Shown here piece by piece: positions 42,001 through 50,328 of a stretch of DNA of 64,000 nucleotides. The notes beneath the pieces were generated by a model that was given only the letters and a program-made list of their open reading frames with translations, was not told the DNA's origin and searched no databases. Every line of letters begins with the position of its first letter. Positions within the stretch are counted from its first letter, which is position 1. The position numbers were made by a program, and so were the translations under genes. The stretch comes from Citrobacter sp. On2M (GTDB taxonomy: Bacteria; Pseudomonadota; Gammaproteobacteria; Enterobacterales; Enterobacteriaceae): NCBI RefSeq assembly GCF_018035235.1, contig NZ_WPCV01000004.1, forward strand, positions 1,116,001-1,180,000. The letters are read 5' to 3'.

Positions 42001-42964
42001 GTAGCACTTCGGTATGGCGCAAATCCAGCTTATTCAGCGCATCGGCAGTATCGCGAATTTCGCGCTCGCCGCTCATGAAGATCAGAATATCGCCCTGGCT
42101 TTCACGGCCTAACTCATCTACAGCATCAAAAATTGCCTGCAGTTGGTCACGTTCCGTGTCATCTGCATCTTCAACAATCGGGCGATAACGCACTTCTACC
42201 GGGTACGTTCGACCGGAGACTTCGATAATCGGCGCGTTATTGAAATGCGTTGAAAAACGCTCCGGGTCGATGGTCGCCGAAGTGATAATAATTTTTAGAT
42301 CCGGACGGCGCGGAAGGAGTTCTTTCAAATAGCCGAGCAGAAAATCGATATTCAGACTGCGTTCATGTGCTTCATCGATGATGATGGTGTCGTACTGCAT
42401 CAGCAGCCGATCCTGCTGGATTTCCGCCAGCAGGATACCGTCGGTCATCAGCTTAACCATGGTGTTGTCACTGACATGATCGCTGAAACGGACTTTATAC
42501 CCGATACAGCCGCCCGGCTCAGTTTGCAACTCTTCCGCAATGCGGTTCGCCACGGTGCGCGCCGCCAGACGACGCGGTTGGGTGTGGCCAATCAGCCCTT
42601 TCACCCCGCGCCCCAGCTCCATACAGATTTTCGGCAACTGAGTGGTTTTACCAGAGCCGGTTTCCCCGGCAACAATCACCACCTGATGGTCGCGAATGGC
42701 TTCCAGAATATCCTGCTTTTTCTGACTAACAGGCAGGTTTTCCGGATAGGTAATCTTCGGACGAGCCGCTTCGCGCAGCACGACTTTACCTGCTGCCTGC
42801 GCGATCTCTTTTGCCATCTCCTGGTAAATGGCCTGTTGTGCATCAGGATTTTTAACCTTCTTCACGCCGTGGAGGCGGCGAGCAAAACGCTGTCTGTCGC
42901 GCAGCATCAGTGAGTCCAGCTGTTGCTGCAGCATGTTGAAGGTTAATTTTTGTTGTTCTGTCAT
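39062..42964 (-). CDS. hrpA: ATP-dependent RNA helicase HrpA (DEAH)
   Basis: 1300 residues, the same length as in E. coli. Walker A GETGSGKTT at 100-108, DEAH in IIIDEAHERSL, SAT in ITSATID and motif VI QRKGRCGR, then the winged-helix/ratchet/OB part and a long C-terminal domain special to HrpA. It processes fimbrial mRNA in E. coli and rescues stalled or collided ribosomes. Monocistronic, divergent from azoR by 200 bases. Confidence 0.97.
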   Translation of the reverse strand: MTEQQKLTFNMLQQQLDSLMLRDRQRFARRLHGVKKVKNPDAQQAIYQEMAKEIAQAAGKVVLREAARPKITYPENLPVSQKKQDILEAIRDHQVVIVAGETGSGKTTQLPKICMELGRGVKGLIGHTQPRRLAARTVANRIAEELQTEPGGCIGYKVRFSDHVSDNTMVKLMTDGILLAEIQQDRLLMQYDTIIIDEAHERSLNIDFLLGYLKELLPRRPDLKIIITSATIDPERFSTHFNNAPIIEVSGRTYPVEVRYRPIVEDADDTERDQLQAIFDAVDELGRESQGDILIFMSGEREIRDTADALNKLDLRHTEVLPLYARLSNSEQNRVFQSHSGRRIVLATNVAETSLTVPGIKYVIDPGTARISRYSYRTKVQRLPIEPVSQASANQRKGRCGRVSEGICIRLYSEDDFLSRPEFTDPEILRTNLASVILQMTALGLGDIAAFPFVEAPDKRNIQDGVRLLEELGAITTDEQATAYKLTPLGRQLSQLPVDPRLARMVLEAQKHGCVREAMIITSALSIQDPRERPMDKQQASDEKHSRFHDKESDFLAFVNLWNYLGEQQKALSSNQFRRQCKLDFLNYLRVREWQDIYTQLRQVVKELGIPVNSEPAEYREVHVALLTGLLSHIGMKDADKQEFTGARNARFSIFPGSGLFKKPPKWTMVAELVETSRLWGRIAARIDPEWVEPVAQHLIKRSYSEPHWERAQGAVMATEKVTVYGLPIVAARKVNYSQIDPVLSRELFIRHALVEGDWQTRHAFFRDNLKLRAEVEELEHKSRRRDILVDDETLFEFYDQRISHDVVSARHFDSWWKKVSRETPDLLNFEKSMLIKEGAEKISKLDYPNFWHQGNLKLRLSYQFEPGADADGVTVHIPLPLLNQIEESGFEWQIPGLRRELVIALIKSLPKPVRRNFVPAPNYAEAFLARVTPLELPLLDSLERELRRMTGVTVDREDWHWDQVPDHLKITFRVVDDKNKKLQEGRSLQDLKDALKGKVQETLSAVADDGIEQSGLHIWSFGHLPESYEQKRGNYKVKAWPALVDERDSVAIKLFDNPLEQQQAMWCGLRRLLLLNIPSPIKYLHEKLPNKAKLGLYFNPYGKVLDLIDDCISCGVDQLIDANGGPVWTEEGFAALHEKVRAELNDTVVDIAKQVEQILTAVFNINKRLKGRVDMTMALGLADIKSQMGGLVYRGFVTGNGFKRLGDTLRYLQAIEKRLEKLAIDPHRDRAQMLKVDSVLQTWQQWFNKLPPARREDDDVKEIRWMIEELRVSYFAQQLGTPYPISDKRILQAMEQITG

Positions 42965-43152
42965 AGCGTTAAAAGGCAGTGTTCTGCCGGGTTAAATCTC
43001 TTGTAGATGATAGGTATAGAGTACCACATCGGCGCTTTTCATGTGTTGTTCAATAATTTCGAACATAGAATTCGATATATTGCGCTATCACTGCGACAGG
43101 ATTGTGAATAAAGTGTCAACAAGCAACGGGGCCTCCCCCTTCAAACACATAA

Positions 43153-43770
<618 letters not shown>

Positions 43771-43776
43771 TAACTC

Positions 43777-43806
43777 ACCCTCTCACCATGCGGTGGGAGG
43801 GTTTTC
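43777..43806 (+). terminator. terminator of azoR
   Basis: Eleven-base-pair stem ACCCTCTCACC / GGTGGGAGGGT (one G-U pair), four-base loop and TTTT, 6 bases after the azoR stop. Confidence 0.85.
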
Positions 43807-43814
43807 ATCTGTAG

Positions 43815-44006
43815 TTACTTCTTTACCTGCACTCGAACCTGCTTGCCGTGAATGCGGTTAATATCACGCCAGATGGTTGCATAATCCCTGCACTTTGCCA
43901 GATTCTCTTCCCAGCAATGGCGCAAAAACTGTTCCGGTTCAGCGACATCCCGGCTTAACAGCTTGAATACCCAACGATTCCAGACATACCACTTGAAAAG
44001 CCACAT
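43815..44006 (-). CDS. hypothetical small basic protein
   Basis: 63 residues, rich in Trp, Arg and Lys (MWLFKWYVWNRWVFKLL at the start, then EENLAKCRDYATIWRDIN). GGAG lies 7 bases before the ATG, which supports translation. The N-terminus could be an amphipathic membrane-binding helix. I do not recognise it. It follows the ynb cluster by about 100 bases in the same direction. Confidence 0.55.
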   Translation of the reverse strand: MWLFKWYVWNRWVFKLLSRDVAEPEQFLRHCWEENLAKCRDYATIWRDINRIHGKQVRVQVKK

Positions 44007-44104
44007 GATGTCACTCCGCGACGCGATCGGTGTTGAACTATATCAGCCTCAGTTTGATGCCGTGTGGCAACTATTGCGATGTCGATGAATAATCCTGACG
44101 AACG

Positions 44105-44506
44105 CTACATCAATAGCGCCAACCAGACAGCCCACAGAACCACAACCAGAAACAGTGTTTTTCGACATTGCTGCAACGCACCAGACTGGCGTTCAGCCAG
44201 CGTTAACGTTTTCAACCGTTCGCGTCGCCAGATAAAACACAGCGCGCTTCCGGCCAGCTCATTGTTTTGCGTATTAATCAGCGAAAAATAACGCTCATCG
44301 AGCCACAGTCGCCAACAACTAAACCAGACTACAGCACATAGCAACGCTATGATGGCACGCAGTACACCTGATGGAGCAACAAACAGCACCCACACCATCG
44401 GCGGGAGGGAAAACAGCAGAATAAACCGCCAGCTTGCCAGCGTATGTCGGAGCAAACCATGCTGAAGTGCTTCACTATTTGTTACGTTGTCACTTTCCGT
44501 TGCCAC
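44105..44506 (-). CDS. hypothetical inner-membrane protein at the end of the ynb operon
   Basis: 133 residues, read from a GTG inside the end of ynbD (25-base overlap). Two hydrophobic segments in the middle ([18 protein letters not shown] and [15 protein letters not shown]) and a third at the C-terminus ([16 protein letters not shown]). No family recognised. The overlap argues for coupling to ynbD and a role in the same pathway. Confidence 0.65.
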   Translation of the reverse strand: MATESDNVTNSEALQHGLLRHTLASWRFILLFSLPPMVWVLFVAPSGVLRAIIALLCAVVWFSCWRLWLDERYFSLINTQNNELAGSALCFIWRRERLKTLTLAERQSGALQQCRKTLFLVVVLWAVWLALLM

Positions 44507-45762
44507 TGTTGCAGCATCTCCAGATGTTTATCAGTCAGTACCACTTGCGGTCGACTCGTCCGAATCTGCGCTACTGCCTGCTCTACCGTTGTCGAATGAC
44601 CATAGTGTAACAGCCACGCCGCTATCACCATTGCGCTGCGCGACAGTCCTAACGCACAGTGAACCAATACCGTGCCCTGTGCCTCACGCAGAGTCTCCAG
44701 AGTGCCTACCGCCTGCTGAAGTTCAGCTTCATCCGGGATCACTAAATCCAGCATCGGTACACAGTGATACATACGCGAGGCCGTCGCCCGCCCACGCGAA
44801 AACTCAAAAGTCACGTCGAGCACCGCTTTTTGCGCGGGCACAAAGCGCGGAAAACTACCAAGATAGACGCCATGTGCTACCGAACATGCCGCGGGCAAAT
44901 GGCGGGTAAACCAGCGCATTGACAGCCACATTCCTGCACGCCACGGTAATGACAGCCAGTAAACGGTACAAGGCAGTCGGCCCTGCGAATTTTTAGCCAT
45001 CACGGCCGCGCCGAATCCAGCGTAACCACAGCCGACCATCAAGAGGGCCAGTGCAGGCCATAACAACCATGCCGTCAGCGACACTGCGGCAATAGAACAT
45101 AATGCCGAGCCCAACAGGTACCGGCGCATCAGCCTCAGACGCGCGGCATCCGGCTTACACCAGCGCCAGCGACGCTGTTCCGGTACCAGCCAGTCAATCA
45201 GCATTCCTGCCGCCAGCCCGGTGATAACGTCAATAAAATGGTGCTGCCAGGTGGTCAGCACCGATATCGCGATCAGTAAAGACCAGCCATCGCACAGTCT
45301 GCGCCAGCCGCCGGTCAGGTGGCGATTGAAATGCCGCCACAGTAGCCAACAGAGAATGATATGTAGCGACGGCGACTGGTTATAGGGCAAATCGAACTGT
45401 TCAAGCTGTGCAAATAACCACCCCGCAGCCCCCGTCACTTCGGGGCGGGTAAAGCTAAACTGTAGCGGGAACAGTAAAAACCCCGCGCAGGCAATCACCG
45501 ATGCCAGTACCAGCCTGAGCACCAGCCGACGCTGTTCGAAACGCGTGGTGCAAATAAACAGGGATAACCCGTAAAACAGATCCAGACTCCAGTAAGGGAG
45601 AATAGTCCACGGAATAAACGGAATGGCAGACTCCCAGCCGAAAACGATACTGCCAACGTTCTGATACTGAGCGTCCTGCCAGGCGGTAAACTCATTCACC
45701 TGGCCGTACGTAAGGAAAAAAAAAGGTGCCAGCAGCAATAACCAACCCACGGCCTGCACCAT
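44482..45762 (-). CDS. ynbD: YnbD, PAP2-type and dual-specificity phosphatase fusion
   Basis: About 426 residues. The N-terminal 280 hold several membrane helices with a PAP2-like pattern ([13 protein letters not shown] and [11 protein letters not shown]). The C-terminal part is a cysteine phosphatase with the loop [13 protein letters not shown] (HCx5R). A membrane lipid-phosphate phosphatase joined to a PTPMT1-like domain suggests action on phosphorylated lipids. Start set at MVQAVGWLL, matching E. coli length; an upstream ATG at 45828 would overlap ynbC by 53 bases. Members of the same operon follow and precede it closely. Confidence 0.88.
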   Translation of the reverse strand: MVQAVGWLLLLAPFFFLTYGQVNEFTAWQDAQYQNVGSIVFGWESAIPFIPWTILPYWSLDLFYGLSLFICTTRFEQRRLVLRLVLASVIACAGFLLFPLQFSFTRPEVTGAAGWLFAQLEQFDLPYNQSPSLHIILCWLLWRHFNRHLTGGWRRLCDGWSLLIAISVLTTWQHHFIDVITGLAAGMLIDWLVPEQRRWRWCKPDAARLRLMRRYLLGSALCSIAAVSLTAWLLWPALALLMVGCGYAGFGAAVMAKNSQGRLPCTVYWLSLPWRAGMWLSMRWFTRHLPAACSVAHGVYLGSFPRFVPAQKAVLDVTFEFSRGRATASRMYHCVPMLDLVIPDEAELQQAVGTLETLREAQGTVLVHCALGLSRSAMVIAAWLLHYGHSTTVEQAVAQIRTSRPQVVLTDKHLEMLQQWQRKVTT

Positions 45763-45775
45763 GACTTTACGCTGT

Positions 45776-47536
45776 TCAGGAAGCACGACGCACCGCCATG
45801 GAAACGGTGAAAATACCCCACTCATCAATCAATTGTGTGCACTTATCAAAGCCCGCTTCTCGGACCAACGCATCCATTTCGCCCTGCGTACGCACGCGCA
45901 TCACCCACGCTTTGCCATCTTTATGACTGGTCAGCGACCAGGCAATCGTTTTAAGCTGCGGATGCCACGGCTGACCGGTGTAAATCAATATGCCCCCAGG
46001 CGCTATCGCATCAGCCAGCCCGGCCAGAGAGTTTTTAACCAGCGAATTCTCAGGAAAGAGCTCGTACAAACCGGATACAATCCCCAAACCGGGACGAGGT
46101 TCCAGCGCAGCCAGTTGTTCACGGTTGAAGGCATCGCCCTGTTCAAAACGCGCGATGTCAGTCATACCTCTGCTGGCGATCATTTCGCGCCCCTTAATCA
46201 CGTTCAGCTCGCTGTAATCACGCAGTAAAATTGAACGTACAGCCTTTTCACCTTCCAATGCATCAAGCACATATCGTCCATGTCCGGCAGCAATATCCAC
46301 TACATGTACCGGCGTGCCCTGCTCCGCCAGTTGCGCGACCGCCTGACCGATCCGCATCTGCAGATGGATCTTACGCTGACGGATCCCTTTCCAGCCCACG
46401 CTATTGAGGTAGTTTTTGTCAATCAAACGTCCCAGCGCGCTGCTGCCCTGCGGCTGATTACGGTAGACGTAATCCAGCGTGCTACCGGAATCAAAACCGG
46501 TTTCGAATCCCAAACGAACGCCCGTCGATTGTGTGCCCAGGAGCTTCATTCCATAGCGCAAGCCACGGTATGCAATGTCGTCGAGAGAATACGGCGCGGG
46601 TCCCCCGCTGAGCATCCGCCAGGTATCAGCACCAGGGCTCCAGCGATCTTCATTGCTATAATCAAAACGCTGTGGCGCCATAGCGTAAAGCGTGGTGATA
46701 AAATCACGCATTTTATCGAACGCCAGATGCCGGTCTTTTTCTCCCAACGTATCGTGGTAAAACCCTGGCAACACGTGCAGCTCTTTGAGCGGATTCCTCA
46801 AGCGCTGATAAAAATCAATTTGCGGCTGGCGATGCACAACAAAATCATCTCCGGATACCAACAACTGCACAGGCATCGTAATGGCGGCGGCATCACTGAC
46901 AATGCGTTCTGCCGTTTTGTAGAGATCCAGCAGAATGTTCACCGCAATGGCCCGGGTAATCTGAGTATCAAGATTAAAGCTCGCCACACGCTCGGCATCG
47001 TGCGTCAGGTATTTTCCCTTAACATAAGAGTTAACAAAAAACAGGCCGCGCAATCGGTGCATTAACGCCAACCCCTGGCGCGCAAACGGCACATACAATT
47101 TTACTTTAAACGCCGGTGACGCCAGCACTAACCCGCGAATGGTGGGCGCATAGTCGTGAGCCCAGGTCGCAGCCAATACCGCGCCTACGCTCTGAGCTAC
47201 CACCACCACATCTTCCATTGCTGCATGACTGTCAGCGGCGGCAAAACGCACAAACTCTTCAACATCCTGCACCGAACGCGCCAGCGAAGGACTGTAGCCA
47301 CGCTGGCCCGGAGAGTGGCCGTGACCGCGCGCATCCCAGGCATAGAATGCGGTGTCAGGCATCGCCAGCTCATCGACGATATGTTGCAGTCGCCCGGAGT
47401 GTTCGTGACCGCGATGGAACATGACAATCACTTTCGGTGTCGCACCCGGCGCAGTTGCCGGCCAGTGACGGTAAAACAGCTCGGTGCTGTCGCTGGTTAC
47501 AAATTGTTGTTCCTCAGGTACTCGAATATTACTCAT
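45776..47536 (-). CDS. ynbC: YnbC, alpha/beta hydrolase fused to SAM methyltransferase
   Basis: 586 residues. Residues 1-280 form a serine-hydrolase domain ([11 protein letters not shown], nucleophile elbow [10 protein letters not shown] with Ala in place of the first Gly, and late His in [13 protein letters not shown]). The rest is a class I methyltransferase with motif [19 protein letters not shown]. The fusion suggests one protein that removes an acyl chain and methylates a headgroup, or works on a shared lipid; the substrate is unknown. Overlaps the upstream acyltransferase gene by 8 bases. Confidence 0.9.
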   Translation of the reverse strand: MSNIRVPEEQQFVTSDSTELFYRHWPATAPGATPKVIVMFHRGHEHSGRLQHIVDELAMPDTAFYAWDARGHGHSPGQRGYSPSLARSVQDVEEFVRFAAADSHAAMEDVVVVAQSVGAVLAATWAHDYAPTIRGLVLASPAFKVKLYVPFARQGLALMHRLRGLFFVNSYVKGKYLTHDAERVASFNLDTQITRAIAVNILLDLYKTAERIVSDAAAITMPVQLLVSGDDFVVHRQPQIDFYQRLRNPLKELHVLPGFYHDTLGEKDRHLAFDKMRDFITTLYAMAPQRFDYSNEDRWSPGADTWRMLSGGPAPYSLDDIAYRGLRYGMKLLGTQSTGVRLGFETGFDSGSTLDYVYRNQPQGSSALGRLIDKNYLNSVGWKGIRQRKIHLQMRIGQAVAQLAEQGTPVHVVDIAAGHGRYVLDALEGEKAVRSILLRDYSELNVIKGREMIASRGMTDIARFEQGDAFNREQLAALEPRPGLGIVSGLYELFPENSLVKNSLAGLADAIAPGGILIYTGQPWHPQLKTIAWSLTSHKDGKAWVMRVRTQGEMDALVREAGFDKCTQLIDEWGIFTVSMAVRRAS

Positions 47537-48170
47537 GAGAATGCATTCCTTTAGTTTGTTGCTCCAACAGCAACAGTTGTTGCTTTAGTTCATCCATGAA
47601 GAGGTGTTTATCACCATGAAAATTCAACGTGCAGCCAATATTGACGTCTATAAACAGCGGCAGCGGTATGCGATTCCCTTTCGCCATGACAGATTCAGTG
47701 CCACGTAGCCAGACGGGAATGATCGGTACCTCCGGCACACGCTGACTGAGATGCCACAATCCAGATTTCAACGGCGACAATATTCCTGGCTCGCCCCGCG
47801 TACCTTCAGGAAAGAGGATCAGGATCTTACCGTTGCGTAATGCCTGTTCACACTGCGCCAGCGGATTGATTTCTCCGCCCTTTCGCGAAATGGGAATAAT
47901 GTTGAGAATATTTAGCGCAAACCAGGCCATTGCTTTATTACGCAGAAAATAGTCTGCGGCAGCCACTGGATGAACTGACGACTGACGGCGCAGCGGAAAG
48001 AGCGAAAGCAACGCAAAAACATCCATATGGCTGTTGTGATTGGCGACAATAATTGCCGGGCCTCGTGTGGGCAAACGCTCTTTATGCCTGATACGCAGCC
48101 CAAGCCACAGCCAAATCACCGGCCAGACGATGCATAACGTAAACAGCATTCTCAGAATTGAGTTCAGCAT
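47529..48170 (-). CDS. PlsC-like 1-acyl-glycerol-3-phosphate acyltransferase family protein
   Basis: 213 residues. The acyltransferase HX4D motif is visible in VANHNSHMD and the second block as FPEGTRGEPG. A single N-terminal membrane helix (MLFTLCIVWPVIWLWLGL) anchors it. Would esterify a lysolipid at the membrane. Sits between ynbB (3 bases) and ynbC (8-base overlap). As I recall, E. coli K-12 has no gene here, so the operon is longer than the K-12 ynbABCD. Confidence 0.85.
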   Translation of the reverse strand: MLNSILRMLFTLCIVWPVIWLWLGLRIRHKERLPTRGPAIIVANHNSHMDVFALLSLFPLRRQSSVHPVAAADYFLRNKAMAWFALNILNIIPISRKGGEINPLAQCEQALRNGKILILFPEGTRGEPGILSPLKSGLWHLSQRVPEVPIIPVWLRGTESVMAKGNRIPLPLFIDVNIGCTLNFHGDKHLFMDELKQQLLLLEQQTKGMHSHE

Positions 48171-48173
48171 AAG

Positions 48174-49091
48174 TTAATAGCAAAAGTAGCGAATGAAATG
48201 GAAAAATACCGGCGCGGTGAAGATCAGAGAATCCAGCCGATCAAGGATCCCGCCATGACCTGGCAGCAATGTTCCGCTATCCTTCACGCCAATATCGCGC
48301 TTGATTGCCGACATCACCACATCGCCACAAAAACCACTGATGCCGATAATCAAACCCGCTAACAGCGACAGCGGAATGCTTAGTGGTGTCATCAACGGCC
48401 CAAGCAGCGACGCCACCAGCGTGGTAGTCGCTACGCCGCCAACCAATCCCGCCAGCGTCTTATTAGGACTGACTCTGGGCGTTATTTTGATGCGCCCAAT
48501 CGATTTACCCCACAGATACTGCGCAATATCGTTGAATTCCGTTAAGCCAACCAGAAACAGCACCAGCAATGCGCCAGTTTGCATGCCATCATCAGGCAGA
48601 ACCAGTAAAAAAGCGACATGACTGAAGGCAAAAACGGTGGTCATCAGGCTCCAGTGATGCTGCGAAGCATAGCGCAAGAAACCCTGGGTATCGCCCGCAA
48701 TGACCATCCGCACGGGTAAGAATAAAAATGCGTAGACCGGGATAAACACCACAAACATGCCATACCAATTGATGCCAATCAGCCAGTAGTTAATCGGAAT
48801 AGCAATGAACATCCACAGCAGAGGCATGCGATCGGTCTGACGCGACGGCGCCAGCGTCAAAAACTCCTTTAACGCCATAAAGCTCACCAACGCAAAAAAG
48901 GTCAGTGCCAGCCAGTGTGGACTTAAAATAGCCAGAGAAAACAGGATGATGATGATCCACCAGGTACGAATACGTAACGTCAGTTCCCGCCAGTCTTTGT
49001 CCGGTCGTCGCCACACCAGTAATCCATTCACTGCCGTTGCAACCAGCAGCAATGCAAAAATGACTGCGAGCGACTTCTCCAGCAGCATCAT
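48174..49091 (-). CDS. ynbB: YnbB, CDP-diacylglycerol synthase-like protein
   Basis: 305 residues, several membrane helices and a clear CdsA-type signature near the C-terminus: SAIKRDIGVKDSGTLLPGHG followed by GILDRLDS. Activates phosphatidic acid with CTP. E. coli YnbB has been reported as a CdsA paralogue that feeds biosynthesis of the glycolipid MPIase. Start overlaps ynbA by 4 bases (ATGA). Confidence 0.9.
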   Translation of the reverse strand: MMLLEKSLAVIFALLLVATAVNGLLVWRRPDKDWRELTLRIRTWWIIIILFSLAILSPHWLALTFFALVSFMALKEFLTLAPSRQTDRMPLLWMFIAIPINYWLIGINWYGMFVVFIPVYAFLFLPVRMVIAGDTQGFLRYASQHHWSLMTTVFAFSHVAFLLVLPDDGMQTGALLVLFLVGLTEFNDIAQYLWGKSIGRIKITPRVSPNKTLAGLVGGVATTTLVASLLGPLMTPLSIPLSLLAGLIIGISGFCGDVVMSAIKRDIGVKDSGTLLPGHGGILDRLDSLIFTAPVFFHFIRYFCY

Positions 49092-49693
49092 TTCCCCTCC
49101 GCTTCGCGTAATGCACTTTTACAGCGATTAATTACCGTCCATAGCAGCAGGAGCGTAGCAACGCCCCACACCAGATTGTTCCATTGCACAAGCTGCGGCC
49201 ACAGAACCAACGCCAGACCCCAAGCGCCAAATACCAGCGCTCGATCACTTTTACCCAACGGCCCGGCATAGCTGCGAACGCCATTAATCGTTTGTGCCAG
49301 GACGCCGCAAAACTCAGTCATTACTGCAGAGAACAACATCACCATAACCAGTATTACGTTACTGTCTGGGAGCAGCATAAACGGCAGATAAAGCGCCAGA
49401 TCGGACAGAATATCCCCACTCTCGTTCAGAATAGCCCCAAGGCGTGATTGTTGGTGACATTCACGTGCCAGCATGCCATCGAGTGCATTAAGCGCCATTC
49501 GAATAAACAATACGATTGGCAGGAGAACAAAAAATTCAGGTTGGGAGAAAATCGCCAGTACGACACCGGTCACAATAGAAAGCGCCATCGCGGCGAGGGT
49601 AACGTGATTTGCTGTGACGCCTTTCTTATGGAGCCAAAACATCAATGGACGTAACAGCGCTTGAAAGGCGGGTTTGATCTGATAAAGCGTCAT
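49088..49693 (-). CDS. ynbA: YnbA, CDP-alcohol phosphatidyltransferase family, non-canonical motif
   Basis: 201 residues from the third of three ATGs: AAGGA stands directly before the first ATG but six bases before the third, and the third matches E. coli YnbA. Six membrane helices. The family motif DxxDGxxAR-x8-GxxxDxxxD appears as NALDGMLAR then G-AIL-N-ESG-D: the first and third Asp are Asn (residues 69 and 90), the second and fourth Asp (72 and 94) are kept. Would join a CDP-lipid to an alcohol acceptor if active. First gene of the lipid-synthesis group. Confidence 0.9.
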   Translation of the reverse strand: MTLYQIKPAFQALLRPLMFWLHKKGVTANHVTLAAMALSIVTGVVLAIFSQPEFFVLLPIVLFIRMALNALDGMLARECHQQSRLGAILNESGDILSDLALYLPFMLLPDSNVILVMVMLFSAVMTEFCGVLAQTINGVRSYAGPLGKSDRALVFGAWGLALVLWPQLVQWNNLVWGVATLLLLWTVINRCKSALREAEGK

Positions 49694-49802
49694 CATCATT
49701 CCTTGATAATATGTCTGTTTGACTATAGTAGATTAATCACTCCCCGCCTGCCTGATAGTTTTTTCGACTGAACTCAAAATCAGACTTTACTAACAAGTCA
49801 GG

Positions 49803-50129
49803 TTATTCTTTCCGTAACCACTTACCATTGATGCCCTGGACGTACTCTCCCGGTTTAGCGCGGGCAACCAGCTTTTGTCCGGCCATTTTCGCCACTTCAT
49901 CAGCCGGAATGTTGTTGCTTTCAGCCAGTTGCTGATAGCTGGCGCTTCGCGCTTTATTAATTTCACTCACCAGCGCCAGCGTTTCGGCATCGGTTTTCAA
50001 TGCCACCAGATAACCATTAAGCGTTTCGCCAACCCGCCCCTGAGTTCTGGCTTCATTCAGAGTTAAGGCCCACACATTGCCGCTGAGTAAACTCAGAGCC
50101 ACCAGGATCACTGCAAGCTGTTTTTTCAT
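49803..50129 (-). CDS. ydbL: YdbL, periplasmic DUF1318 protein
   Basis: 108 residues with a Sec signal peptide (KKQLAVILVALSLLSGNVWA). The mature domain includes LNEARTQGRVGETLNGYLV and ends INGKWLRKE. Reported in E. coli to modulate the YdbH-YnbE bridge. Seven bases downstream of ynbE. Confidence 0.93.
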   Translation of the reverse strand: MKKQLAVILVALSLLSGNVWALTLNEARTQGRVGETLNGYLVALKTDAETLALVSEINKARSASYQQLAESNNIPADEVAKMAGQKLVARAKPGEYVQGINGKWLRKE

Positions 50130-50136
50130 CGTAACC

Positions 50137-50328
50137 TCAGAACAGATCGCTGCGCGATTTCAACAAGCTCTCAACGTCTTTATCGACTTTGATATGGATC
50201 TCGTGTTCGATTTTGACGTTCATATTAATCGTGATCGGTTCTTTTGGCGCAGCCACTTCGATTCTGGGTGTGCACCCGACCAGCAGAGATGACGCCAGCA
50301 AACCCAGCATCGCAGCTATCGTTTTCAT
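50137..50328 (-). CDS. ynbE: YnbE, outer-membrane lipoprotein partner of YdbH
   Basis: 63 residues. Lipobox LVGC with Cys19, then TPRIEVAAPKEPITINMNVK and onward to SRSDLF, almost the same as E. coli YnbE. In E. coli it forms a beta-strand multimer that extends the YdbH groove to the outer membrane. ATGA overlap with ydbH. Confidence 0.94.
   Translation of the reverse strand: MKTIAAMLGLLASSLLVGCTPRIEVAAPKEPITINMNVKIEHEIHIKVDKDVESLLKSRSDLF

Noticed and set aside
42365-42913. 182-residue plus-strand ORF opposite hrpA
   Set aside because: Antisense shadow of the helicase N-terminus; no start signals.
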